Assembly: GCF_000935045.1 (NCBI RefSeq)
Contig: NZ_JYKS01000030.1
Span: 1-37,842 of the forward strand
Source of the DNA: Pseudomonas sp. 10-1B
Lineage (GTDB): Bacteria > Pseudomonadota > Gammaproteobacteria > Pseudomonadales > Pseudomonadaceae
DNA: 37,842 nt
Direction: 5' to 3'
Under the pieces are notes generated by a model. That model saw only the letters and a list, made by a program, of their open reading frames with translations. It searched no databases and was not told the DNA's origin. The position numbers and the translations under genes are program-made. Positions 31,082 through 37,842 of the stretch are shown here, piece after piece; within the stretch, counting starts at the first letter, position 1; each line of letters starts with the position of its first letter.

Positions 31082-32395
31082 ATGAAAGTTCTCAAAGGCC
31101 AGGATATCCTGGCGCTTGGCTTTATGACGTTTGCGCTTTTCGTAGGCGCTGGCAACATCATCTTCCCGCCTATCGTCGGCTTGCAGTCCGGTCCGCACGT
31201 GTGGATGGCCGCCCTGGGCTTCCTGGTGACCGCCGTGGGCCTGCCGGTCATCACCGTGGTCGCACTGGCCAAGGTCGGTGGCGGCATGGATGCCCTGAGC
31301 AGCCCGATCGGCAAGTTCTTCGGTGGCCTGCTGGCCGCCGTGTGCTACCTGTCGGTCGGCCCATTGTTCGCCACCCCACGCACCGCGACCGTTTCGTTCG
31401 AAGTGGGCGTTGCGCCGCTGACCGGTGAAAGCCCGCTGGCGCTGTTCATCTACAGCCTGGTGTACTTCGCCGTGGTGCTGGCCGTGTCCATGTACCCGGG
31501 CAAGCTGCTCGACACCGTGGGCCGCTTCCTGGCGCCGCTGAAGATCATCGCCCTGGCCGTGCTGGGCATCGCTGCCTTCGCGCTGCCGGCCGGTACCATT
31601 GGTGAAGCGCAGCCGGCCTATGCCGCTGCTGCCTTCTCCAAGGGCTTCTCCGATGGTTACTTGACCATGGACACCCTGGGTGCCCTGGTATTCGGTATCG
31701 TCATCGTCAACGCCATCCGCTCGCGCGGTGTCGAGTCGCCGAAGTTGATCACCCGTTATGCCATCATCGCTGGCCTGATCGCCGGTGTCGGCCTGGCCCT
31801 GGTGTACATCAGCCTGTTCCGCCTGGGCGCCACCAGCCACGATATCGCAGCTGATGCCACCAACGGTGCGGCGGTTCTGCATGCTTATGTGCAGCATACC
31901 TTCGGCTCGCTGGGCAGCGGCTTCCTCGCCGTGCTGATCGCGTTGGCCTGCCTGGTGACCGCGGTTGGCCTGACCTGCGCCTGTGCCGAGTACTTCAGCC
32001 AGATGCTGCCACTGTCGTACCGTGCACTGGTGGTGATCCTGGCCGGCTTCTCGCTGCTGATCTCCAACCTTGGCCTGACCAAGCTGATCATGTTCTCGAT
32101 TCCGGTGCTCACCGCCATCTATCCGCCGTGCATCGTGGTGGTTGGTCTGAGCTTCGTGAAGGAGCTGTGGAACTCGCCGACCCGTATCCTGGCGCCGGTG
32201 ATGCTGGTGTCGCTGCTGTTCGGCATGGTCGATGCGATCAAGGGCAGCAGCATTGCCCACGTGCTGCCGGACTTCATGGCGCACCTGCCGCTGAGCGACC
32301 AGGGCCTGGCCTGGCTGGTGCCTTCGGTGGTGACCCTGGCCGGCGCCGTGGCGTGCGACCGCGTGCTGGGCAAGCCGCGCGAGGCGCTGGCCTGA
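31082..32395 (+). CDS. brnQ: branched-chain amino acid carrier (LIVCS family)
   Basis: This 437-residue integral membrane protein imports leucine, isoleucine and valine with a cation. About twelve hydrophobic segments are visible. The N-terminal family signature LKGQDILALGFMTFALFVGAGNIIFPPIVGL is present in two overlapping parts (residues 4-34). Further LIVCS-typical segments are LSVGPLFATPRTATVSFEVGV near 93-113 and a TCACAEYFSQMLPLSYR loop. No strong ribosome-binding site is seen before ATG 31082. A terminator follows, so it is a single-gene unit. Confidence 0.95.
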   Translation: MKVLKGQDILALGFMTFALFVGAGNIIFPPIVGLQSGPHVWMAALGFLVTAVGLPVITVVALAKVGGGMDALSSPIGKFFGGLLAAVCYLSVGPLFATPRTATVSFEVGVAPLTGESPLALFIYSLVYFAVVLAVSMYPGKLLDTVGRFLAPLKIIALAVLGIAAFALPAGTIGEAQPAYAAAAFSKGFSDGYLTMDTLGALVFGIVIVNAIRSRGVESPKLITRYAIIAGLIAGVGLALVYISLFRLGATSHDIAADATNGAAVLHAYVQHTFGSLGSGFLAVLIALACLVTAVGLTCACAEYFSQMLPLSYRALVVILAGFSLLISNLGLTKLIMFSIPVLTAIYPPCIVVVGLSFVKELWNSPTRILAPVMLVSLLFGMVDAIKGSSIAHVLPDFMAHLPLSDQGLAWLVPSVVTLAGAVACDRVLGKPREALA

Positions 32396-32466
32396 CCGGC
32401 ATAGTTGAAGCCTGAGGGCGGCACCGGCCACAAGCCAAAAGGGTGCGCGCCAAGGGTGGAAACCGC

Positions 32467-32503
32467 AAAGCCCCGTATCCGAAAGGATGCGGGGCTTTTT
32501 TTA
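32467..32503 (+). terminator. Rho-independent terminator of brnQ
   Basis: GCCCCGTATCC / GGATGCGGGGC with a GAAA tetraloop and one G-T pair, followed by seven T and preceded by AAA. Confidence 0.93.
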
Positions 32504-32514
32504 TAGTCTGTATC

Positions 32515-32609
32515 GGCCTCTTCGCGGCTAAAGCCGCTCCCACAGGAGATCACCACATTCAGAACCTGTGGTGATCTCCTGTGGGAGCGGGTTTACCCGC
32601 GAAGAGGCC
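32515..32609. repeat. REP-type inverted pair with 43-bp arms and a compensatory change
   Basis: The arms 32515-32557 and 32567-32609 complement each other at 41 of 43 positions across a nine-base loop. The two differences are the C-G against G-C pair at the tip of the small hairpin inside each arm (GCGGCTAAAGCCGC and GCGGGTTTACCCGC), so each arm keeps its own stem. The remainder of the 320-base gap up to 32715 carries the shared repeat tail (GAGGCCAGCACAGGCAATAC) and no gene. Confidence 0.92.
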
Positions 32610-32715
32610 AGCACAGGCAATACATATTTCCCTGCAGAGGTGTGCCTTTTGCCGCTTGCCAGCGTCGAAACCCGGTCCCTATCCTTTAGGCACCTGGCGC
32701 TCTTGGGAACCCTGC

Positions 32716-33465
32716 ATGAACTTCATCCAAAGCAACCTCAATAACCTGCTGGCCATTGCCTGGTTCGCCCTGTGCTGGGGCGGCTACACCCGCTATGCCA
32801 TCTGGAAGGGCCGCGACACCGCCTGCCTGGCCAGCGTGCTGCACCTGTACCGCGAAGACTGGATGCGCCGGATGCTACTGCGCGACAACCGTATTGCCGA
32901 TGCCAGCGTGATCGGTAACCTCGAGCGCAACGCGTCGTTCTTCGCCTCCAGCACCCTGATCATCCTCGCCGGTATCCTCACCGTGCTCGGCGCTTCGGAC
33001 CGGGCGCTGTCGCTGCTGGCCGACCTGCCGCTGGTGCAGCAGGCCTCGCAGGGCATGTCGGAGGTCAAGCTGTTGTGCCTGGCGATGGTCTTCGTCTACG
33101 CCTTCTTCACATTCAGCTGGTGCATGCGCCAATACAACTTCGCCGCGGTCCTGGTGGGCTCGGCACCGATGATTGGCGAACGGCAAGTCAATGAACTAGA
33201 ACGCAAGGCGTTCGCCTCGCGGGCAGCGCGAGTGCTGTCGCTTGCCGCCAACCAGTTCAACTTCGGCCTGCGTTCGTATTACTTCGGCATGGCCATGTTG
33301 AGCTGGTTCATAAGCCCGTGGTTGTTCATGGTCATGAGTGTCGGGGTCGTGCTGATCCTGTACCGCCGTGAGTTCCATTCGGATGTATTGGATGTGATGG
33401 TGTTCACACCCACCGAAAGTACCCCTCCAGAACCGCCCAAGGAAAATACGCTGTCTGGAGCCTGA
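32716..33465 (+). CDS. DUF599 family membrane protein
   Basis: This is a 249-residue inner-membrane protein with about four hydrophobic segments: residues 8-26, 75-95, 116-136 and 193-216. WGGYTRYAIWKGR and the later QFNFGLRSYYFGMAMLSWF are typical of DUF599. The C-terminus is Pro/Glu-rich and cytoplasmic-looking. ATG 32716 is chosen because GGGAA lies upstream and the extension back to 32581 would run through the REP repeat. The function is not known. It converges on the small lipoprotein gene across a shared terminator. Confidence 0.82.
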   Translation: MNFIQSNLNNLLAIAWFALCWGGYTRYAIWKGRDTACLASVLHLYREDWMRRMLLRDNRIADASVIGNLERNASFFASSTLIILAGILTVLGASDRALSLLADLPLVQQASQGMSEVKLLCLAMVFVYAFFTFSWCMRQYNFAAVLVGSAPMIGERQVNELERKAFASRAARVLSLAANQFNFGLRSYYFGMAMLSWFISPWLFMVMSVGVVLILYRREFHSDVLDVMVFTPTESTPPEPPKENTLSGA

Positions 33466-33491
33466 AACGTTTAATCCGTAATTGCAGGCAC

Positions 33492-33520
33492 AAAAAAACC
33501 CGACAATGTCGGGTTTTTTT
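33492..33520. terminator. bidirectional Rho-independent terminator
   Basis: CCCGAC AAT GTCGGG is flanked by seven A on the left and seven T on the right, and serves the convergent DUF599 and lipoprotein genes. Confidence 0.92.
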
Positions 33521-33531
33521 GTTTTAGCCGA

Positions 33532-33816
33532 TTACTGCTTGGCAGGTTCGGCCGGAGCAGCTGGCGCGGTTTCCGGCGCCGGAGTAGCCGGTGCGGCTTC
33601 TTCGGCAGCCTTCTGCTCGGCTTCGGCCTGATCTTTGGCAGCTTCGGCGTTTTCCTTGGCCGCTTCGTTCATCTTATCCTGAGCTTCACCCATCTTCTCC
33701 TGGGCTTGTTCAGCATGTTCTTGTGCGTCCTGGGCTTTGTCTTCGCTCGCTTTATCGCAAGCGGCCAGGCCCATGGCAGCAGCCAGCATCAGAGCAAAAG
33801 CAAAAGGTTTACGCAT
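33532..33816 (-). CDS. small Ala/Glu/Lys-rich lipoprotein
   Basis: This is a 94-residue lipoprotein. A signal peptide MRKPFAFALMLAAAMGLAAC ends in lipobox LAAC (Cys20). A charged helix of about 50 residues follows (EDKAQDAQEHAEQAQEKMG and similar), rich in Ala, Glu, Lys and Gln and likely a coiled coil. A Pro/Ala tail ends in AKQ. AAGGAG lies nine bases before ATG 33816 on the minus strand, which fixes the start although the frame is open further upstream. It has no known domain. By analogy it could be a periplasmic spacer or stress-related envelope protein, but this is a guess. Confidence 0.8.
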   Translation of the reverse strand: MRKPFAFALMLAAAMGLAACDKASEDKAQDAQEHAEQAQEKMGEAQDKMNEAAKENAEAAKDQAEAEQKAAEEAAPATPAPETAPAAPAEPAKQ

Positions 33817-33970
33817 GGGTGTGTTTCTCCTTGGTGGAATAAGTGACTTGTTCCTTCGAGTGCCACTATGCGGAATTAGTTCAACGAAGATTACAGATAT
33901 ATAACGCCCCGTTCTATATAGACTTTTTAATGAATTTATGCCGTTTCGCCGCGGCGGGTGGTAGCAGCCA

Positions 33971-34447
33971 ATGAGTGATTCAACCTTGACGGCCATGGCC
34001 GAGCGTTTTCTCTCGGCCCTTAAACATTGTCAGTTGTTGCAGATGCGTGTAGCGCAGGCCGATGGCGATGGCATGACCCTGGTCCTGCCCTGGTCCCCGG
34101 CCATCGTCGGCAACCCGCAGACCGGTGCCATACATGGTGGGGCGCTGACCACACTGATGGACACCACCTGCGGCATGGCCACGCTGTGCGTGCTGCCGCG
34201 CTTCGAGGTGTGCCCGACCCTGGACTTGCGCATCGACTACATGCACCCGGCCGAAGCCGGCAAGGACATCTACAGCCATGCCCAGTGCTACCGGGTCACC
34301 CGCGATGTGATCTTCACCCGTGGGAGCGCCTACCAGGACGACCCCACCCAGCCGATCTGCCAGGTGGTGGGCACGTTCATGCGCCTGGGTCAGGAGATCA
34401 AGGGCGGCATCCGTTTCGGCAACAGCCTGAAGGAGGGTGGGGCATGA
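33971..34447 (+). CDS. PaaI-family hotdog thioesterase
   Basis: This is a 158-residue acyl-CoA thioesterase-like protein. The hotdog signature is complete: GAIHGGALTTLMDTTCGMAT at about 55-74, which supplies the long central helix, then the strand pair PTLDLRIDYMHPA. A VTRDVIFTRGSAYQDD stretch follows. It overlaps the second hotdog gene by four bases (ATGA). The substrate is unknown; an aromatic or medium-chain acyl-CoA is likely for this family. Confidence 0.88.
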   Translation: MSDSTLTAMAERFLSALKHCQLLQMRVAQADGDGMTLVLPWSPAIVGNPQTGAIHGGALTTLMDTTCGMATLCVLPRFEVCPTLDLRIDYMHPAEAGKDIYSHAQCYRVTRDVIFTRGSAYQDDPTQPICQVVGTFMRLGQEIKGGIRFGNSLKEGGA

Positions 34448-34926
34448 TTCCTCACGCGGTTCGCCAACAGCTCAACGCTGCCCATGCCCAAGGTGATTAC
34501 CGGCCATTGCTGGCGTTGATTCCCTACGCCGGGCTGATCGGCATCGAATGCGAGCGCCAGGGCGATGACCTGCTGTTCCGCCTGCCGGCCAGCCAGGACA
34601 ATATCGGCAACCCGCTGCTGCCGGCGATCCATGGCGGGGTGATCGCGGGCTTCATGGAGCTGTCGGCAGCGCTGTACCTGCTGATCTACAGCGAGAGCGC
34701 GAGTATTCCGAAGATCATCGATTTCTCCATCGACTACCTGCGCGCCGGGCATTTTCGCGATACCTACGCCCAGTGCCAGCTGTGGCGCCAGGGACGGCGG
34801 GTGACCAACGTGGCCATCACCGCCTGGCAGGGTGACAAGCAGTCGCCGATTGCCACAGCTCGCGCGCATTTCAAGATCGAACCGGAAAAGCCCTTGAAAT
34901 CATCCGGGCAGCCCCCATCTGCATGA
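34444..34926 (+). CDS. second PaaI-like hotdog thioesterase
   Basis: This 160-residue hotdog protein starts at ATG 34444, inside the stop of the preceding hotdog gene. The family segment LLPAIHGGVIAGFMELSAALYL is at about 59-80 and KIIDFSIDYLRAGHFRD follows. It is clearly related in fold to its neighbour but diverged: the helix has MELS where the first has MDTT. Translational coupling suggests a mixed complex or parallel function. The last codons overlap a heat-shock-type promoter for htpG (34893-34920). Confidence 0.85.
   Translation: MIPHAVRQQLNAAHAQGDYRPLLALIPYAGLIGIECERQGDDLLFRLPASQDNIGNPLLPAIHGGVIAGFMELSAALYLLIYSESASIPKIIDFSIDYLRAGHFRDTYAQCQLWRQGRRVTNVAITAWQGDKQSPIATARAHFKIEPEKPLKSSGQPPSA
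34893..34920 (+). promoter_or_regulatory. sigma-32 (RpoH) promoter of htpG
   Basis: CTTGAAA (34893-34899), 13 bases, then CCCCATCT (34913-34920). Both elements match the heat-shock consensus CTTGAAA-N11-15-CCCCATNT exactly. It lies within the end of the upstream thioesterase gene, and the transcript would start near 34928, about 70 bases before the htpG ATG. Confidence 0.88.
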
Positions 34927-34996
34927 CATCCGCCGTTAACGCAGGCCGAACCGGCCGCCAGGCGCCAATTGCCATCAGATCGGAGTTTTGAAGACC

Positions 34997-36901
34997 ATGA
35001 GTGTGGAGACTCAAAAAGAAACGCTGGGCTTCCAGACCGAGGTAAAGCAGCTGCTGCACCTCATGATCCATTCCCTGTACTCGAACAAGGAGATCTTCCT
35101 GCGTGAATTGATCTCCAACGCCTCCGACGCCGCCGACAAGCTGCGCTTCGAGGCCCTGGCCAAGCCAGAGCTGTTCGAAGGCGATGCCGACCTGAAGATT
35201 CGCCTGAGCTTCGACAAGGACGCCGGTACCGTCACCCTCGAGGACAACGGCATCGGCATGAACCGCGAAGACGTCATCGCGCACTTGGGTACCATTGCCA
35301 AGTCAGGCACTGCCGACTTCATGAAGAACCTCACCGGTGATCAGAAGAAGGACTCGCACCTGATCGGCCAGTTCGGCGTGGGTTTCTACTCCGCGTTCAT
35401 CGTTGCCGACAAGGTCGACGTCTACAGCCGTCGTGCCGGCCAGCCGGCTGCCGAAGGCGTGCACTGGTCGTCGAAAGGCGAGGGCGAGTTCGAAGTCGCC
35501 ACCATCGACAAGCCACAGCGTGGTACCCGCATCGTCCTGCACCTGAAGAAGGGCGAGCAGGAGTTCGCCGATGGCTGGCGCCTGCGCAACGTGGTCAAGA
35601 AGTACTCCGACCATATTGCCCTGCCGATCCAGCTGCCAAAAGAGCAGGCTGCCGCTGAGGGCGAAGAGCAGCCGGCCGAAGAATGGGAAACCGTCAACCG
35701 CGCCAGCGCCCTGTGGACCCGTCCGCGTACCGAGATCAAGGACGAGGAATACCAGGAGTTCTACAAGCACATCGGCCATGACTTCGAAAACCCGCTGGCC
35801 TGGAGCCACAACAAGGTCGAAGGCAAGCTCGAGTACAACTCGCTGCTGTACGTGCCAGCCCGCGCACCGTTCGACCTGTACCAGCGCGAAGCGCCACGCG
35901 GCCTGAAGCTGTACGTGCAGCGCGTGTTCATCATGGACCAGGCCGAGTCGTTCCTGCCGCTGTACCTGCGCTTCATCAAGGGCGTGGTCGATTCCAACGA
36001 CCTGTCGCTGAACGTGTCCCGCGAGATCCTGCAGAAAGATCCGATCATCGATTCGATGAAGACCGCGCTGACCAAGCGCGTGCTGGACATGCTGGAGAAG
36101 CTTTCGAAGAACGAACCCGAGCAGTACAAGGGCTTCTGGAAAAACTTTGGCCAGGTACTGAAGGAAGGCCCGGCCGAGGACTTCGCCAACAAGGAGAAGA
36201 TCGCCGGCCTGCTGCGCTTCGCCTCCACCCAGGACGACAGCGGCGAGCAGAGCGTCGCCCTGGCCGACTACCTGGCCCGCGCCAAGGAAGGCCAGGACAA
36301 GATCTACTACCTCACCGGCGAGTCGTACGCGCAGGTCAAGAACAGCCCGCACCTGGAAGTCTTCCGCAAGAAAGGCATCGAAGTGCTGCTGCTGACCGAC
36401 CGCATCGACGAGTGGCTGATGAGCTACCTCAACGAGTTCGACGGCAAGGCCTTCGTCGACGTCGCCCGTGGCGACCTGGACCTGGGCAACCTGGATTCGG
36501 AAGAAGACAAGAAAGCCCAGGAAGAAGTCGCCAAGGATAAAGAAGGCCTGGTCGAACGCCTGAAAGGCGCGCTGGGTGACAGCGTGGCTGAAGTGCGCGT
36601 GTCGCACCGCCTGACCGACTCGCCAGCGATTTTGGCCATCGGTGAGCAGGACCTGGGTCTGCAGATGCGCCAGATTCTGGAAGCCAGCGGGCAGAAGGTG
36701 CCGGAGTCCAAGCCGATCTTCGAGTTCAACCCGACCCACCCGCTGATCGAAAAGCTGGACAACGAGCAGAGCGAAGACCGCTTCGCCGAGCTGTCGCACA
36801 TCCTCTTCGATCAGGCGGCCTTGGCGGCCGGTGACAGCCTGAAGGACCCGGCAGCTTACGTTCGTCGCCTGAACAAGCTGTTGGTCGAGCTGTCTGCTTG
36901 A
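34997..36901 (+). CDS. htpG: molecular chaperone HtpG (bacterial Hsp90)
   Basis: This 634-residue ATP-dependent chaperone has the normal bacterial length. The N-terminal GHKL ATPase shows LRELISNASDAADKLRF at about 32-48, DNGIGMN near 84-90 and GQFGVGFYSAF near 118-128. Middle and C-terminal dimerisation domains follow without gaps (SRRAGQPAAEGVHW, then RVFIMDQAESFLPLYLRF, SLNVSREILQ). ATG 34997 is used; a TTG at 34988 is in frame but lies close behind the CGGAG. An exact sigma-32 promoter upstream predicts heat induction, and a terminator follows. Confidence 0.98.
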   Translation: MSVETQKETLGFQTEVKQLLHLMIHSLYSNKEIFLRELISNASDAADKLRFEALAKPELFEGDADLKIRLSFDKDAGTVTLEDNGIGMNREDVIAHLGTIAKSGTADFMKNLTGDQKKDSHLIGQFGVGFYSAFIVADKVDVYSRRAGQPAAEGVHWSSKGEGEFEVATIDKPQRGTRIVLHLKKGEQEFADGWRLRNVVKKYSDHIALPIQLPKEQAAAEGEEQPAEEWETVNRASALWTRPRTEIKDEEYQEFYKHIGHDFENPLAWSHNKVEGKLEYNSLLYVPARAPFDLYQREAPRGLKLYVQRVFIMDQAESFLPLYLRFIKGVVDSNDLSLNVSREILQKDPIIDSMKTALTKRVLDMLEKLSKNEPEQYKGFWKNFGQVLKEGPAEDFANKEKIAGLLRFASTQDDSGEQSVALADYLARAKEGQDKIYYLTGESYAQVKNSPHLEVFRKKGIEVLLLTDRIDEWLMSYLNEFDGKAFVDVARGDLDLGNLDSEEDKKAQEEVAKDKEGLVERLKGALGDSVAEVRVSHRLTDSPAILAIGEQDLGLQMRQILEASGQKVPESKPIFEFNPTHPLIEKLDNEQSEDRFAELSHILFDQAALAAGDSLKDPAAYVRRLNKLLVELSA

Positions 36902-36914
36902 GTTGATGCAGAGG

Positions 36915-36939
36915 AAAGCCCGCTTCGGCGGGCTTTTTT
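36915..36939 (+). terminator. Rho-independent terminator of htpG
   Basis: AAAGCCCGC TTCG GCGGGCTTT plus three further T, starting 14 bases after the htpG stop. Confidence 0.92.
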
Positions 36940-36964
36940 ATGACGAGTGCCAAAGGAGTGCTTG

Positions 36965-37690
36965 ATGAGCAAAGTAATCGTCGAATCGCTGGTCTATCAC
37001 CTGTCCGGCAAGACCTATGAAAGCCGCCTGGTCTATGAGCCGGGTGCGCTGGGGCGGCCAGGCCTGGTGATGGCGCCGAACTGGATGGGCATTGGCGAAG
37101 GGGCCGAGCGCATCGCCAAGGAAGTGGCCGAGAAGGGCTATGTGGTACTGATTGCCGACCTGTACGGGCAATCGGTGCGCCCGTCCAACGCCGACGAGGC
37201 CGGCGCGGCGATGATGCCGTTGAAGAACGACCGTGGCGAACTGCGCAAGCGCATGCAGGAGGCCCTGGCGCAATTGCTGGGGCAATCGAAGGCGCTGCTG
37301 GAGCCTGGCAAGGTCGCCACCTTCGGCTTCTGTTTCGGTGGCTGCTGTGCGCTGGAGCTGGCCCGTACCGGCGCCGACTTGCGCGCGGCGGTGTCGCTCC
37401 ATGGCACCCTGGACACGCCGAACCCGGAAGATGCCAAGCGCATCAAGGGCTCGGTGCTGGTGCTGCATGGTGCTTCCGACCCGCTGGTGCCAAAAGAGCA
37501 GTTGCCGGCGTTCGAGGACGAAATGAATGCGGCCAAGGTTGACTGGCAGTTGCTGAGCTATGGCGGGGCAGTGCACTCGTTCACCGACCCGAATGCTAAT
37601 GTGCCGGGCAAGATGCAGTATGACCGGCGTACCTCCGAGCGGGCGTTCCGTTCGATGCATAACCTGCTGACTGAAGTGTTCCAGCGCTGA
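36965..37690 (+). CDS. dienelactone hydrolase family protein
   Basis: This is a 241-residue alpha/beta hydrolase. The nucleophile elbow is a Cys, in GFCFGGCC at about residue 121-128, as in dienelactone hydrolase. The acid is likely the Asp in LHGASDPLV, and the His lies in GGAVHSFTDP near residue 205. The start is ATG 36965, with AAGGAG nine bases upstream (a GTG at 36947 is in frame but precedes that site). It is a stand-alone gene with no ring-cleavage genes nearby, so the true substrate need not be dienelactone. Confidence 0.9.
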   Translation: MSKVIVESLVYHLSGKTYESRLVYEPGALGRPGLVMAPNWMGIGEGAERIAKEVAEKGYVVLIADLYGQSVRPSNADEAGAAMMPLKNDRGELRKRMQEALAQLLGQSKALLEPGKVATFGFCFGGCCALELARTGADLRAAVSLHGTLDTPNPEDAKRIKGSVLVLHGASDPLVPKEQLPAFEDEMNAAKVDWQLLSYGGAVHSFTDPNANVPGKMQYDRRTSERAFRSMHNLLTEVFQR

Positions 37691-37699
37691 GATCGCAGG

Positions 37700-37842
37700 G
37701 GGCCGCTTTGCGGCCCATCGCCGGCAAGCCAGCTCCCACAGGTACAGCGTACGCCGCTCTTGTGGGAGCAACTGTCTTGTATTGCCTGGGCTGGCCTCAT
37801 CGCCGGCAAGCCAGCTCCCACAGGTACTGCACAGGGCTTGAG
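37700..37842. repeat. REP-type cluster including the second copy of the 77-bp long repeat
   Basis: GGGCCGC TTT GCGGCCC (37700-37716) is followed by two REP cores in the same orientation (37719-37743 and 37801-37825) with a degenerate inverted copy between them. Bases 37766-37842 are the inverted partner of 6254-6330. The match runs to the window edge and may continue. Confidence 0.88.

Noticed and set aside
1..37842. CRISPR array, prophage, insertion sequence, toxin-antitoxin or defence island
   Set aside because: No regularly spaced direct repeats, no transposase, integrase or phage-like proteins, and no toxin-like small gene pairs. Apart from the REP elements the window is conserved chromosomal sequence.

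Overview
The window looks like a chromosomal segment of a fluorescent Pseudomonas, most likely of the P. putida group. The evidence is the GC-rich coding sequence, the pyoverdine-export genes, the order gltA / sdhCDAB-sucAB-lpdG-sucCD, and many short intergenic hairpin repeats built around GTGGGAGCGGGCTTGCCCGC or GTGGGAGCTGGCTTGCCGGC. From memory and unchecked, the gene order matches the PP_4178-PP_4211 region of P. putida KT2440. No tRNA, rRNA, CRISPR array, insertion sequence or prophage was seen.

Layout. (1) 1-6137, iron and siderophore block: the tripartite pyoverdine exporter opmQ-pvdT-pvdR on the minus strand, divergent from an FpvI-like ECF sigma factor and followed by a small receiver-like protein that lacks the usual phospho-acceptor Asp. 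The shared intergenic region carries an exact PvdS-type promoter and a Fur-box-like sequence. (2) 6138-11942, electron-transfer block: an MFS (MHS-type) transporter, ETF-ubiquinone oxidoreductase (minus), and etfB-etfA (plus). A PsrA-type fatty-acid-responsive site lies beside the etfQO promoter. (3) 11943-17402, envelope and unknown block: a periplasmic solute-binding protein with two DUF4398-type lipoproteins (one carrying an OmpA domain), a MocR-type PLP regulator, a Lys/Pro-rich secreted protein, a mini-YkgJ cysteine-cluster protein and a secreted START-domain protein. (4) 17571-30655, TCA block: gltA (minus) divergent from sdhCDAB, then sucAB-lpdG-sucCD, with a structured leader before sucA and one matching the known Pseudomonas sucC RNA motif before sucC. 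(5) 30656-37842: the branched-chain amino acid carrier brnQ, a DUF599 membrane protein, a small Ala/Glu/Lys-rich lipoprotein, two overlapping hotdog thioesterases, the chaperone htpG and a dienelactone-hydrolase-family enzyme.

How the genes work together. Citrate synthase, succinate dehydrogenase, 2-oxoglutarate dehydrogenase and succinyl-CoA synthetase form a nearly continuous stretch of the TCA cycle. ETF and ETF-QO feed electrons from acyl-CoA dehydrogenases into the same quinone pool as succinate dehydrogenase. The iron block exports pyoverdine and responds to iron status.

Most of the window is conserved core genome and I see no obvious new defence or mobile system. The most notable observations are regulatory: an exact PvdS box, a PsrA box beside a perfect -10, an exact sigma-32 heat-shock promoter buried in the end of a thioesterase gene, structured RNA leaders in the TCA operons, and a 77-bp near-identical inverted repeat pair about 31.5 kb apart.
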